This document shows, piece by piece, positions 17,184-27,800 of a DNA stretch of 64,000 nt. Within the stretch, counting starts at the first letter, position 1; every line of letters starts with the position of its first letter. Origin of the DNA: an uncultured Lachnospiraceae bacterium (GTDB lineage: Bacteria; Bacillota; Clostridia; Lachnospirales; Lachnospiraceae); NCBI GenBank assembly GCA_910586205.1, contig CAJUGD010000015.1, positions 19,040 through 83,039 on the forward strand, read 5' to 3'. The notes under the pieces are model-generated. The model was not told where the DNA came from, made no database searches, and saw only the letters and a program-made list of their open reading frames with translations. Position numbers and translations under genes: made by a program.

Positions 17184-18525
17184 TATTTTTATGGCAGTAG
17201 TCTGTTTTAGCGTATGTCTCACCTGTGTGTCCTCCCTTTCAGCGGAGGGAAACCATTATGAAACAGAGGTATGGATTCCCAGTTCTCGTTTTTTGGGACC
17301 TGACCCAGATGGAATATTCCTGCTGGTATTCGATACAACCGGCTCTTTTCATGAGAATATCAATAAGGAGCTGTCTGAAGATTTCAAAAACGTCTATCTT
17401 ATTCTTTCTGACAGAGAAAAGGGAGTAGAGCAAGATGCCTTTCTTTTTGGCAAATCGGTAAAACGGCTCTCCGAAATGAAAGATCCCACAGATTGGTCTT
17501 CATCAGAAAATACGGATTTTCAAGATGTCTTTGAAAAAATCAAAAATTATATGAAGACTTCCAGATTAAAGGGAAAAAAATGGGCGAGGATTGTGATGGT
17601 ATCTGATTTTTACGATTCCGTGATGGGAGAAGAATATCAGCGAATTAAAAACGACCCTGAAGTAAGCAACTTGGCAATGGAAGTAATTAAGGAGAGAACA
17701 GAGGCAATAGATGCTTTGGCGGAGGATATAAAGGCTATCATGCCAGAAGGATTTGAACAGGATTATATTCTGTTTCCATCAATCCAGGAAGAAAAAAGCG
17801 GAAATCAAAGATATGATATTCAGAAAAATGCTGGAAAGGATCATGTCCTGTTACTGCAAAAGAAAGAAAACGGAAACGTCGAGGATCCGGACGGAATCAT
17901 AAAGAGAAAATTCATAGAGCTGTTAATGAAAGGGTTGACCGGTGATCCGGATACAGAATGGAAGATCCTTGGAGATGTGGCAAAGGACGATGTAGAAACA
18001 AAAAGGGATTATTATCTATATAGTGAGAAAAGGCTTGAAGCTCAGGGTATATCCTTAATGTATCCCGAGCTTCTTTGTGAGTTCAAGACTGGCGGATATT
18101 TCTATTATGTGAGCCAGAAATCTGTAAAGGATCTTGGGCTAATCCCCACCAGGGAAAATGTATATATGATGATGGTGCCAGAAATAAAAGCTACGATCCT
18201 TTATAGCATGACAGATAACAGTACTGTTTTACAAGAAGGAGGGGTTGAGGTAAAGCTTGAACTAAAAAAGTCAGGAGCGAAAAAAGGCGAAGATTCTATG
18301 GAACTATTAGAGTCATGGAAAGAACCGATTAATCTGCTATGCAGCCGTTCGTTTGAGAAAAACAGGGACAACTGGGGAGCTGTAAACTATGTGTTTGATC
18401 AAAACAAAAGAGATACAAACACCTTAGAAGCAGGCTTATATCAAATCCGCCTCCGAAAGATCACAACTGGTTCTTTGCTGGACTTAATTGTGGAAGATGA
18501 CCTTAGGATTCCAGAGCGGCAATAA
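17158..18525 (+). CDS. Exported vWA-like protein
   Basis: 455 aa. The N-terminus has a basic start and a hydrophobic stretch (ISIFMAVVCFSVCLTCVSS) ending in a plausible signal-peptidase site at SLSAEG, so the protein is exported. Near residue 58, LLVFDTTGSF resembles a vWA metal-ion site in which DxSxS has become DTTGS, and ARIVMVSDFYD, near 147, matches the later vWA strand with its conserved aspartate. The family is otherwise not recognised. It overlaps the upstream gene, with AAGGAGG upstream of the start. Confidence 0.75.
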   Translation: MRKIPGKISIFMAVVCFSVCLTCVSSLSAEGNHYETEVWIPSSRFLGPDPDGIFLLVFDTTGSFHENINKELSEDFKNVYLILSDREKGVEQDAFLFGKSVKRLSEMKDPTDWSSSENTDFQDVFEKIKNYMKTSRLKGKKWARIVMVSDFYDSVMGEEYQRIKNDPEVSNLAMEVIKERTEAIDALAEDIKAIMPEGFEQDYILFPSIQEEKSGNQRYDIQKNAGKDHVLLLQKKENGNVEDPDGIIKRKFIELLMKGLTGDPDTEWKILGDVAKDDVETKRDYYLYSEKRLEAQGISLMYPELLCEFKTGGYFYYVSQKSVKDLGLIPTRENVYMMMVPEIKATILYSMTDNSTVLQEGGVEVKLELKKSGAKKGEDSMELLESWKEPINLLCSRSFEKNRDNWGAVNYVFDQNKRDTNTLEAGLYQIRLRKITTGSLLDLIVEDDLRIPERQ

Positions 18526-18601
18526 AAATTCAGCTCAGGCACTGAAAGGGTGAAAGAATCTGAAAGGCTCTGATTTATCTGCTGTGGTAAGGAGGATTGT
18601 C

Positions 18602-20170
18602 GTGAAAAGACGGGAGTGTTTGATTAAGGTGCTTTTGACAGCTCTTTTATTGTCCGGCTGTAGTGTAAAGGAGGAGCCTATTAATGGAAAAGTATTATTT
18701 CCGGAAATTCCGAGCTATTCTTCTTTGCTGAACGCTGGTTATGAAAAAGCAGGTTCCCAAAATCAGAGTGTGGAGAATCCGCCAGTGCATGTATATATAA
18801 GTAATACGGCAAATATGTGTTCCTTTGTATTCAGTGAGGATCAAGGATTTCAGGCAGATTCTCATTTGATAAATCTACTGCGCGGAATTCATGATATGGG
18901 GATAATTTATGGAAAGACCAGCTATTATACATTGCAGAAAGAGGAGGATATGGAGATATATCCAAGATGGACGAGATACCAGACAGAGTCAGAATCTCTA
19001 TTGGATATCTGTTTATACAAGGATTTTCTAAAGCCGGAATTTTATCTTGATCAAAATGAATCTGATGAATCACAGCCTCTGTCCCTGCTATATGGTTCGG
19101 CTGATGGAGAATGGGATCCTGAGAATATTAATCTTGTAATTACGGACATGACTGAGCGGAATATGGAACCGGAAAATCTGGCAAAACGGATCCGTGATAT
19201 GTGCCAAGAAAACAGATGTGATGCCTACCTACTGGTGTTTCAACCAGAATACTATGGAACGGTAAAAGTCCCTAAACCAAATAATCCTGAAATTCTGATT
19301 GAAAAAAGGGTAGAAGGGACAAGACCTTGTTATCTTATGATAACAGGGCCTTCTTACTATCTGGAAAAGTATATGGATAGCTTTTTGAATTGTCTGGAAA
19401 GTCTTCAGCTAAGGGCTGGGGAAGATTTTCAACAGATTCGATTTTACATGGGGCAGGAAAAAACAGAGATTCTTCCTAATCAGATTACGTTTATTGAAGA
19501 TTTAGAAGATGAGAAGGCTTATGAAAAAGGTAATGTTCAAGTCTCTAAAAGTATAAATAGTTATGAGAGCGGAGAAAAGGAAGCTGAGGTTCCGGAATTG
19601 AGGTTTTTCTACAAACCGGAAAAAAATACGATAAAAGCTGAAATGGACTGGAATGTTCATTTTAAGGTATCGCTGAATATTCCAGCGGGAAAACAGCTCC
19701 ATAACTATGGAGAAAAAATTCAATGTTTTCAGTTAAAACATTCTGCTGAAAGAAAACAGGGGAAGGAGAAAAAGACTTGGGGACAATGGGTGGAGGCAGA
19801 GGACTTTGAAGTAGAGAAGAACATCCTGTTTTTCTCCTCGGGAAATGAAAACAAAACAGAGTATGCGGATATCAGGCTATCCGGAAATTCTGAGCTGCTG
19901 TCAGCAGAGCCGGAATCACTTCCACAGGTGCTGTTAATTATTGTGACAATTACATATACAGAAAAACGTCCCTATAAAATGCCTGAGTGGGTTGAGCGCT
20001 ATAATGCTGTTTCGGAGGAAGATTGCGGGTGGAAAACATATGGATTGGAGAAGGTGTTTGAAATTCTTTTTGGATGTGAAGCGGAAGGGAAGGAAACAAA
20101 AACCATTTTCTTAGAACGGACTTATGGGGAAATTCCTATCTTAATTATCAGGCAGGAAGAATGTCCATAG
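18602..20170 (+). CDS. Lipoprotein with a degenerate vWA-like fold
   Basis: 522 aa from GTG 18602; AAGGAGG at 18589-18595 rules against the upstream GTG at 18584, which lies before it. The start gives a lipoprotein signal, LLTALLLSGC, with the lipidated cysteine near residue 20. VHVYISNTANMCSFV looks like the vWA first strand and metal site with the aspartate replaced by serine, and NLVITDMTER like the later strand. It would be anchored outside the membrane. No catalytic motif is visible. The vWA assignment is structural inference from two motifs. Confidence 0.7.
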   Translation: MKRRECLIKVLLTALLLSGCSVKEEPINGKVLFPEIPSYSSLLNAGYEKAGSQNQSVENPPVHVYISNTANMCSFVFSEDQGFQADSHLINLLRGIHDMGIIYGKTSYYTLQKEEDMEIYPRWTRYQTESESLLDICLYKDFLKPEFYLDQNESDESQPLSLLYGSADGEWDPENINLVITDMTERNMEPENLAKRIRDMCQENRCDAYLLVFQPEYYGTVKVPKPNNPEILIEKRVEGTRPCYLMITGPSYYLEKYMDSFLNCLESLQLRAGEDFQQIRFYMGQEKTEILPNQITFIEDLEDEKAYEKGNVQVSKSINSYESGEKEAEVPELRFFYKPEKNTIKAEMDWNVHFKVSLNIPAGKQLHNYGEKIQCFQLKHSAERKQGKEKKTWGQWVEAEDFEVEKNILFFSSGNENKTEYADIRLSGNSELLSAEPESLPQVLLIIVTITYTEKRPYKMPEWVERYNAVSEEDCGWKTYGLEKVFEILFGCEAEGKETKTIFLERTYGEIPILIIRQEECP

Positions 20171-20236
20171 TCAATCGGAGACATTCTTTGATACTCAAGG
20201 AAATAATAGGAAAAAAATACAGCAAGGGAGAAGGCT

Positions 20237-21298
20237 ATGGGTGTGGAAGTGATAGAGCTGAACAGTGTCAAGGGGAAGAATTTGAAGATTTTTGACCATA
20301 TGGTTGCCCAACTGAGCTTTGGCAGTATCAGAACCGCAGAGTATGATGGGGCTCCATGCTTCGTAAAATATTTTTCCAGCAAGGATTTTGCCCGCTCAAA
20401 TTGTGGAATGCAGCTATATGAAAACCTGAAGGCTCATCTGCTTGCAGATTCGCCGGATGAATCGTTTTTGTGGCCCATAGATCTTTCAAATGTAGAGAAA
20501 AATTCTTTTTGCTATGTAATTAATCGTGACTTTTCTTTGTACCGGTCTTTGGCAGATATGATGGAGGGAACGGATAACTATAAAAGCTGCGAGACCATTG
20601 TAAATGCTGCATTGTGTTTGACCAAAGCTTTTACGATGCTCAAAAAGAAATCACATTATTTTCTTTATATGACAGAGGACGATCTTTTTATCCATCCCCA
20701 AAGCGGACGGATAATAATTGCTAATGTGGAATTTTTAAAGAAGGAAGAAGAACCTGGCGGTCTTTGGGAACTGCTTAACGTAAGCCGTCTGTTTCCGCCT
20801 GTATGTGTGAGAAAAGAGCGCTTGCCTAATGAACGTTCAAACTGTTATCTTTTGTCAGTATTATTATTTGAAATCTTGTATTTAAGCCATCCTCTTGAGG
20901 GGCGCTGTGCGGCAAAATATCCGTTTATGGGAGAAAAAGAAAACATGGAAGTGTATGGCTCTCGCCCATGCTTTATTTATGACCATGAAGACGCCTCTAA
21001 CCGACCGGTTCGCGGGGTTCATATTAACATGTATATACGCAGGAACATGTACCCCTTGTATATTCAAGAACATTTTTCTCGGGTGTTTTCTAAAGAAGCA
21101 TTAAGCAAAAACCTTGCTTATACATCGGTAGATAAATGGTATGAGTTATTTCGGGAATTAAGGGATTTGCTTGATTTTTGCCCGGACTGCGGCAGAGAGT
21201 ATTTTAGGCAGTCCGGACAGCGGGTATGTCGGAACTGTAAAAAAGAGTTAAATGATTCATTTCAAAAAACTACTTCTTTGAGGTGGACAGATGGATAA
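20237..21298 (+). CDS. Protein-kinase-like fold, probably catalytically inactive, with C-terminal zinc ribbon
   Basis: 353 aa. The N-lobe shows LSFGSIRTAEYDGAPCFVKYF, where FVK would hold the ATP-contacting lysine. The C-lobe has NCYLLSVLLFEILYLSHPLEG, the subdomain IX helix, and PCFIYDHEDASNRPVRG, seen in bacterial kinases of TerY/vWA-type systems. The catalytic segment reads YMTEDDLFIHPQSGRIIIANVEF: no HRD-like aspartate, and DFG is replaced by ANV/NVE. The end carries CPDCG and CRNC, a zinc ribbon. It overlaps the PP2C-like gene by 8 nt. Likely a pseudokinase acting as a binding module. Confidence 0.72.
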   Translation: MGVEVIELNSVKGKNLKIFDHMVAQLSFGSIRTAEYDGAPCFVKYFSSKDFARSNCGMQLYENLKAHLLADSPDESFLWPIDLSNVEKNSFCYVINRDFSLYRSLADMMEGTDNYKSCETIVNAALCLTKAFTMLKKKSHYFLYMTEDDLFIHPQSGRIIIANVEFLKKEEEPGGLWELLNVSRLFPPVCVRKERLPNERSNCYLLSVLLFEILYLSHPLEGRCAAKYPFMGEKENMEVYGSRPCFIYDHEDASNRPVRGVHINMYIRRNMYPLYIQEHFSRVFSKEALSKNLAYTSVDKWYELFRELRDLLDFCPDCGREYFRQSGQRVCRNCKKELNDSFQKTTSLRWTDG

Positions 21299-22286
21299 AT
21301 ATCAGGGACTGTCAGTATGCGCCTGTCATCCTGAGAAAAAAGGGAATCAGGATCAATCCAAAGGCTGCGGGATCATTCACAGGAATGATGAATATGAAGT
21401 TCTGGCAGTCTCTGCAGGCGGAAAGCAGACACAATATTTTCGGAGCCATTTGGGGGCGCGTTTTGCAGTGGAGGCAGCATCTGATGCTTTGCGTGCATTT
21501 GCATCTTCTGTGACCAGGGACATGCTTTTTGCGGATGAGAGAAACCAATCCCGCTTGCTGCGGCAGTTGGAGGGCAGTATTATTACAGCCTGGAAGGCTC
21601 TGGTTCGGGCGCATCTGAAAACCTATCCCTTTCAGCCAGAGGAAATCAAAGCAATCAGAAACAATAAGTATAAAGAGAATTACAAGAAGGGAATTGATCT
21701 GGAATATGCTTACCGTGCTAATGTGACTGCAGCTATTGTGGCAAAGGATTACTGCCTCATGCTCCAAAATGGGGACGGAGAGTGCTGGATCATGAAAAAC
21801 CGTTCTCGGTCAGCCAAAATACGGAAGGATACGATTCCGAAAAATGATAAATGTGAAAAGGAGTACAGCACAGCTATGTGTGACAAAACCGCACTCCGCG
21901 AGTTTCGCTATTGCTGTCTGGACACGACTCCTGCCGCGATCTTTCTTGCGGCAGGCAGCAGACAACTATATTCTGATAAGGCAAAAGAGGATTCGGTTAA
22001 CCTGGATCAAATAGCTCACGAGCTGATGCTGAAAGGAGCAGATCGGAATACAAGGCTGAAAGAAAAGCTGGCAAGTCTTTGCAGGAAAGAAAAGCTGGAT
22101 TATTTATGTATGGCATGTCTCTGGACTGAGGATATATGGAGCAAACGCCTGAAAACACAAATTAGAGCAGTCTGGGAGAAGTATTGTCTTCCTTTCAAAA
22201 AGATAGCATATTTTATCGGATCTGCGGTTTTTCTCCTTCTCATATTTTTAATCGTATATATGGGTTTTACTTTAGAGTGTGTCTGA
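21291..22286 (+). CDS. PP2C-phosphatase-like membrane protein, metal ligands lost; 3' end disrupted
   Basis: 331 aa as read. The PP2C pattern is visible (GNQDQS; EYEVLAVSAGGK; SHLGARFAVEAASDAL; AAIFLAAG), but the metal-binding aspartates of VADGxGG and of the later SDG are replaced (VSAGG; AAG), so dephosphorylation is unlikely. A membrane span (FIGSAVFLLLIFLIVYMGF) lies at the C-terminus. The last few codons come from a 162-bp inverted-repeat element; the probable original tail lies beyond it (22438-22542). Pairing with the degenerate kinase upstream suggests a phospho-independent signalling or scaffold unit. Confidence 0.75.
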   Translation: MDKYQGLSVCACHPEKKGNQDQSKGCGIIHRNDEYEVLAVSAGGKQTQYFRSHLGARFAVEAASDALRAFASSVTRDMLFADERNQSRLLRQLEGSIITAWKALVRAHLKTYPFQPEEIKAIRNNKYKENYKKGIDLEYAYRANVTAAIVAKDYCLMLQNGDGECWIMKNRSRSAKIRKDTIPKNDKCEKEYSTAMCDKTALREFRYCCLDTTPAAIFLAAGSRQLYSDKAKEDSVNLDQIAHELMLKGADRNTRLKEKLASLCRKEKLDYLCMACLWTEDIWSKRLKTQIRAVWEKYCLPFKKIAYFIGSAVFLLLIFLIVYMGFTLECV

Positions 22287-22435
22287 AAATTGCTTTCCGT
22301 CAGATGTGCGTCACAATTTGTGGGAGATTTGACCCGAATGAGGGAGGCGTAGTGGGCTACGTTGACCGAATGAGGGCCAAATCTCCCGCAAAGTGGGGCG
22401 TGCATCTGGCGGGAATGAATTTTCAGACACGCTCT
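22274..22435. mobile_element. 162-bp MITE-like inverted-repeat element
   Basis: The left arm, AGAGTGTGTCTGAAAATT onward, pairs with the right arm ending AATTTTCAGACACGCTCT; the two arms of about 58 nt match at roughly four positions in five. The loop has the direct repeat CCGAATGAGGG twice and a small GTAG/CTAC hairpin. Both ends abut TA (22273-22274, 22435-22436), as for elements mobilised by IS630/Tc1-type transposases. There is no coding sequence, so it would be non-autonomous. It lies across the 3' end of the phosphatase-like gene. Confidence 0.8.
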
Positions 22436-22437
22436 AG

Positions 22438-22542
22438 GAGTCCGTGTATAAAAAAGAGCAATGGCAAAGGATTCAGAATTTGGCTGACAAATCAGAAGGT
22501 AGACTTATTGACACTTATAAAAGCACTTATCATGGAGAATAA
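22438..22542 (+). pseudogene. Severed C-terminal tail of the PP2C-like gene
   Basis: Directly after the inverted-repeat element an open frame without a start reads VYKKEQWQRIQNLADKSEG and ends with a stop at 22540-22542, 3 nt before the next gene. It has protein-like composition and sits where the original end of the phosphatase-like gene should be. Simple removal of the element leaving one TA is one base off from joining the two frames, so either another small change occurred or the exact junction differs. Confidence 0.55.
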
Positions 22543-22545
22543 GAA

Positions 22546-22866
22546 ATGGGAATTTATATTTGTTTCGGCGGATGTATCATTCTTTCTGCCCTGTGGATCC
22601 TGTCGGTTTTGATGGTGAAATGGATTGGCTCCCCAATCCTGTCATGTTTTTTTGATTTTGTTTTGACAATTATGGTGTTTGCATTGTTCGCAGCCGGGCT
22701 ATATCTGAACAGCGAACAACCGAACACATCAAAAACAGATTTATCCATAATACAGGAGGAATTAAGGGAGAGCAGTGAGATAGATGAGAGAACGATTAGC
22801 AGCATACAGGAGTTGGCGTCTCCGGCACAGGAAGTAACGTCAGACACCACACTAGTACTACCTTGA
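22546..22866 (+). CDS. Small two-span membrane protein
   Basis: 106 aa, family unknown. Two hydrophobic segments (ICFGGCIILSALWILSVLMV and FVLTIMVFALFAAGLYL) make a hairpin, followed by a polar, acidic, probably helical tail of about 45 residues. GGAG precedes the ATG. It is in the middle of the operon and is probably a membrane-anchoring or partner subunit. Confidence 0.65.
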   Translation: MGIYICFGGCIILSALWILSVLMVKWIGSPILSCFFDFVLTIMVFALFAAGLYLNSEQPNTSKTDLSIIQEELRESSEIDERTISSIQELASPAQEVTSDTTLVLP

Positions 22867-22964
22867 GGAATCATGGCAGATTTCATAGTATTTTACTTAT
22901 ACCGGTTTGTACCCGTAAAACGATGTATGGAACGTAATGAAAGATACACAGAATGGAGATAACA

Positions 22965-24836
22965 ATGAAAAATTTACAAAAAAGAATATATGGCTTTCTG
23001 CTGGCCGTGGCCTTGTTACTCTCACCAGTGGGAACTTTTTCCAGCAGCGGTGCACAGGCAGCAGCCGCTAACCGGTATAATGTGGTTTTTGTAATAGATG
23101 CCAGCAGCTCTATGCTGGAAACGGATCACTCCCTGTGGCGATATGAAGCGATTGACCTGTTTTTGGGACTTGCAACAGATGCCGGAAATCATATGGGGGC
23201 TGTTATATTTAATGACAGAATTATTGCCGCTATACAGATGCAGGAAATCAATGGCAAAGATATAAAGACCACATTTTCACAAAATTTGAGAAATTCACCG
23301 ATTCAGGGAGATACGGATATTGGAGGAGCGGTTCTGAAGGCAGTGGAAATGCTGGATGCTGAAAGAAATCCTGAACTTCCATCGGTTATTATTCTTCTTT
23401 CTGATGGAAATACGGATTTTCCATATGATAACACAGGAGAATACTATAAACAATCTAAGGAAAATAAGGAGAAAGCGATTGAACGGGCCAGGGAAAACCA
23501 GTATTCTGTTTTTTCTGTCTGCCTGAATGAGAACAATAAAGCCAATACAGCGGAGCTGGCAGACATTTCTAAGGCCACAGGAGGCCAGTTTGTAGAAGTG
23601 GGCAAAGCGGAGGATTTAAAAGAAGTCTTCGGCTATTTTTATAATATTATTTACTCTACGGAAACGATTTCGATTGTAGATGAGAGGATACCTGCCAATG
23701 GTATTTTAGAAACTCCGTTCAGCGTGCCCTTTGCCGGCGTGGAGGAACTGAACATTATCATCAGTACATTGAATCCCGAGACACAGTATACTTTATTCAG
23801 GCCGGACGGGAATGGATTTACCGAAGACGAGCTTTCTGCATTTACTATCCAGGTTAAGACATTTTCTATAATTAAGATCCCTCACCCCCCGGGCGGTGTG
23901 TGGAAGATTCAGGCCAGAGGCAATCCGGACGATGCAGTCAAAATCGATATGGTGTATAATTCTAATTTTTCCGTAAGAGCACAGGCTGAGCCGGCAGGCC
24001 CTGGCTATGAGCTTGGCGATCAGATTACTTTTACTGCCAGTATTTTTTCCAATGGAGAGGAAATGAGAGAAAGCAGTTCGTATGCTGTGTATTCGGCGAT
24101 TCTGACGGTTTTTAATGCTTCGGATAATTCTGAAGTGGCAAAAACACTGATGCAGGCAGAACAGTTCGGATATAGGGCGGATTACTCTGCAAATGAAGCC
24201 GGTGATTTTTATGTCACGGTAACGGTTATGTTTGAGGGATTGGAAAAAAGCAGCGAGAAAATTTTTATGACTGTAAATAGTGAGATTCCTCAATCTACAG
24301 AGATACCGACGACTGCTTCCGTCCTTTCTCAGCCTGCCGTAACACAGCCGGTTCAGAGCAGCGCCGCTCAGTCATCCTCTGCATCAGGTAAATCCATGGG
24401 GAGTATTTTAAGCCTGGCAGCTATGGCCAGGGCTGCTGTTCTTGGGCTGGCACTCCTGGCGCTGCTTATCCGTCTCATATGGCCTCGTATAAAACCCTCT
24501 GTGTTCCAGGGGAATGTTATGATTTATGCATTTGATAATATCAATGGCATGATGGAATCACCCAGAACGATTCAGCCGACACGAGGCAGGGAAAAACTGG
24601 GACGCTATATTACAGAAGGCGGCGGCATTGATCTGGATAAGACTTACTTGATGGCAGACAAGTCTCCTAACTATATCTGGTTAGTATCAGACAGCGGCTT
24701 GTATTCCGGTGAAAATGCGGAGAAAAAAGAAAAAAAGATATGCCTGTACAGTGGCTCTGAAATTACGGTCAGCAGAAACCGTGATCTGGAAAGCGGACTT
24801 CGGATCACTTATATGTCAGGTAATATCATGTATTAA
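22965..24836 (+). CDS. Membrane-anchored extracellular vWA protein
   Basis: 623 aa from ATG 22965 (GGAG is 8 nt upstream; an ATG at 22953 lies before it). Signal peptide (FLLAVALLLSPVGTFSSSGAQAAA), then a vWA domain with an intact metal site: DASSSM near residue 45, a threonine in DTDIGGAV, and LLSDGNTD. Residues about 225-445 look beta-rich. A membrane span (RAAVLGLALLALLIRLIW) near 485-502 leads to a cytoplasmic end of about 120 residues with FHA-like spacing (REKLGRYI), tentative. It likely senses or binds a partner outside and relays it inward. Confidence 0.85.
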   Translation: MKNLQKRIYGFLLAVALLLSPVGTFSSSGAQAAAANRYNVVFVIDASSSMLETDHSLWRYEAIDLFLGLATDAGNHMGAVIFNDRIIAAIQMQEINGKDIKTTFSQNLRNSPIQGDTDIGGAVLKAVEMLDAERNPELPSVIILLSDGNTDFPYDNTGEYYKQSKENKEKAIERARENQYSVFSVCLNENNKANTAELADISKATGGQFVEVGKAEDLKEVFGYFYNIIYSTETISIVDERIPANGILETPFSVPFAGVEELNIIISTLNPETQYTLFRPDGNGFTEDELSAFTIQVKTFSIIKIPHPPGGVWKIQARGNPDDAVKIDMVYNSNFSVRAQAEPAGPGYELGDQITFTASIFSNGEEMRESSSYAVYSAILTVFNASDNSEVAKTLMQAEQFGYRADYSANEAGDFYVTVTVMFEGLEKSSEKIFMTVNSEIPQSTEIPTTASVLSQPAVTQPVQSSAAQSSSASGKSMGSILSLAAMARAAVLGLALLALLIRLIWPRIKPSVFQGNVMIYAFDNINGMMESPRTIQPTRGREKLGRYITEGGGIDLDKTYLMADKSPNYIWLVSDSGLYSGENAEKKEKKICLYSGSEITVSRNRDLESGLRITYMSGNIMY

Positions 24837-24893
24837 TCTTTTTAAATGGCTTGAGAGACTGCGAGGATCAAATCAAATACAGGAGGATTGAAG

Positions 24894-27800
24894 ATGGCTA
24901 CTTATGACAGATTGTCAGTGAGCGCAGGCGGCGGCATAATGAATGATATGAAAAAGTCGGACCGTCAAGATGACGCTACACTCTGCATCGGCTTAGGAGG
25001 CACAGGAAAGGATGCGCTGAAAAAACTCAAAAAAGAAGTATATCGACGTTTAAAGCCAGATGATCCAGAGTCTCCTATCCCCTTTTACGGCAGTATACGG
25101 TTCCTTTTGATTGATTCGGATGATGCAGATTTAGGAATAACCCAGGATATTTCCAGCATTGATAAAGCAACCGAATATTTTGACATTTCCAACAATGAAA
25201 TTGTGAAGACTTTTCGATCCAAGGAGATTATTGCGGTGCGCAAGGAATTATCCTGGCTAAACCATGAGCATATCGGGATTCAGAATGCAGGACACGGGGC
25301 AGGCGGAATCCGCCAGGTAGGAAGGTTCCTTCTGATTGATAAAGCGGCATTGTTTAAGGCAAAGCTTACTGCTCTGATACAGGATGCTATTCAGGGTGTT
25401 ACCGGCGACCTGAATATCCATCTTTTTTCCGGTCTTTCCGGCGGCACTGGCAGCGGCACCTTTCTTGATGTATGTTACATTGTGCGCCATGTTCTGGAGA
25501 CTCTGGGAAGGGACAGCGCCCAGATTAGCGGCTATTTCTTTCTGCCTGATGTGAATCTGTCCGTGCCAAGTATTATAGGAAGCCCACTTACGGCCAATTA
25601 TGTCAGGTGCAACGGCTATGCGGCATTAAAGGAACTGGATTATATGATGGGACTTGAGGAAGCCCAAGGGAAATTTGTCCAGAACTACGGGAGTTTTGAG
25701 GTCAGTACCAGCCGTACTCCGGTGGATCTTTGCTATCTGATCTCTGCAACAACGGCCGGCGGAGTAGTCATGAAGGATGGTTATGAATATGGACTAAGTG
25801 TAGCAGTGGATTATGTGATCTCTTTTCTTTCCAAGGTAACGCTTCCCGATGGACTTGACCCGGCTCAGGCCGGTTCCATGACCTTGAAAGGGCATATTTC
25901 TAATCTGGCCCAGGCCAAAAACAATATTAAGAAAATACACGGGGCGTCCTTTGAATACAATATTATTGGGGCAGCGAATGCGGAGATGCCCTTATCAGAT
26001 ATTGCAACCTACTTAGGAGCCAAATTATTTGAAAGATTTGGGGATATTTCTGACCATGTACCTACAGAAAAGGATTTGATGGCTTTTGTGAGCGCCAATC
26101 AGCTCACTTTTGAGCAGCTTATGCAGCAGTTAACCAAGGGCGTGGTGTACAAAGTGCCTTATCCCCATAATCTGGTAAAAGGCAGCGACATTACCCCAGG
26201 TGACAGACGTGTCATTAGTTGTGCTGATACCTGGACAGCCAATGCATTAGGTTCCCTAGAGGAAAACCGCAAGAAAATGTTAGAACCACTGAAGGATTAC
26301 AATATACCGGATCAATCCACTTCTTTGATTTCCAGAATATTTTCTAATTTATATTTGAATTTTGCCATGGATTTTGCAACCGGCCCCTTTTTTGCCATGC
26401 GGCTTTTAGGCGGACAAAATAACAAGAACCTGATACATGTAATCGATGGATATATCCAAAACAATGAGGAACGTCTGGCCGCAGAGCTGCGTCAGGAACC
26501 AATACGCAGACAAGCTTTGGACACAGCGGAGCAGGCCCTTGCAAAATCCAATTTTATAAACAGAAAAAAACACACTGAAGAATATTTGGAGGCAGTGAAC
26601 CATTGGTATGTCCATCTGGCTGTAATAGACCGGCATAACTGCATGAAGAACTTTCTGAGGGAATTTCGTGATCAGGTGGTAAAGCTGAACAATGGCTTTT
26701 TTCTTGTGATGTCCATTGTTCTGGATACCCTGAAGAATACATTTTCTGAGAACAGCCGTCACCTTATGTCAGGGAAGACTTCCAAAAGTGTCTATACATG
26801 GCAGATTTTAACCATTCGGGATATTAAAGATCAGTTAGATGAGACAGTGATGCAGCTAGACCCGGACCAGGAGATGAAAAAGCTGGTTTTGAAGCTGTTT
26901 AAACAATGGCCTGATTGGATATCCCAGGATGAAAATAAGATTACCAGGCTTGTTTCTGAGTACATTACCCAGGAATTTCTCACGATTACAAACAAGGAAA
27001 TGACAGATTACCTGAAAATCAAGTTCGAGACCACAGACAGTACCCGGCTTATGGAAAGAATCAAAACAGAGATCATTCAGAAGAAGCTAAGCAGGAATGC
27101 AGACCCGCTGTTCTGGAAAAACGGACTTTTTGACCTGTCTGATATTGCTAAAAGCAATACCATATCCATTCCCTTTAATGCTGCGGAAATTATCCAGGCA
27201 GCCGAGGCTGTAAGGCAGGAAGGCGATACTGTGCGCCGGACCGGACTTACGGACCGGATATTTATGATGCGTTTTTATTCCGGCATACCGCTTTATGCTT
27301 ACCAGGGGCTTGCCGAGCTGGAAAAGGCTTATGAGGCCAATACGGCAGAGGCCGGACGCCATTTATATGAGGCAGGCGATATGGATTGGAGAGAATATTT
27401 GCCTTCGCCCTATCCGGATAGCTTTAAGATGGATGGACATCTGATTCCCCGCATTACAAAACGCAACCAAAGGCTGGCAGAAGAACTGGATGCCGCAAGA
27501 AAAGCAGGGATTGTTTGCTCAGATGCCGCCGGATGGTATGTAAAGTGTACCAAATTGGCAATTCCATCTTCTGATTTGGAAAATGAGGAGCCGGATCCGA
27601 TACGTTTGGAAGAAATGTTGGATATCCTGAAAGCAGCCAGGAAGCAGATGTATCAGGACAATAATATTGACCGAATAACTTTAAGCACAAAAGGAGCCAG
27701 AGAAGGATCTGAGGAAACGGTTCTGCGCGATAATTATTTCCGGTATCCGGAGGTCGAAAAGAAGGTACGGGAACAGTTGGCTAAAATCAATGCTTTAGAT

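Noticed and set aside
23886..23895. C6 followed by GGG inside the vWA gene as a phase tract
   Set aside because: It is a short mixed run coding for PHPPGGVW in an intact gene.
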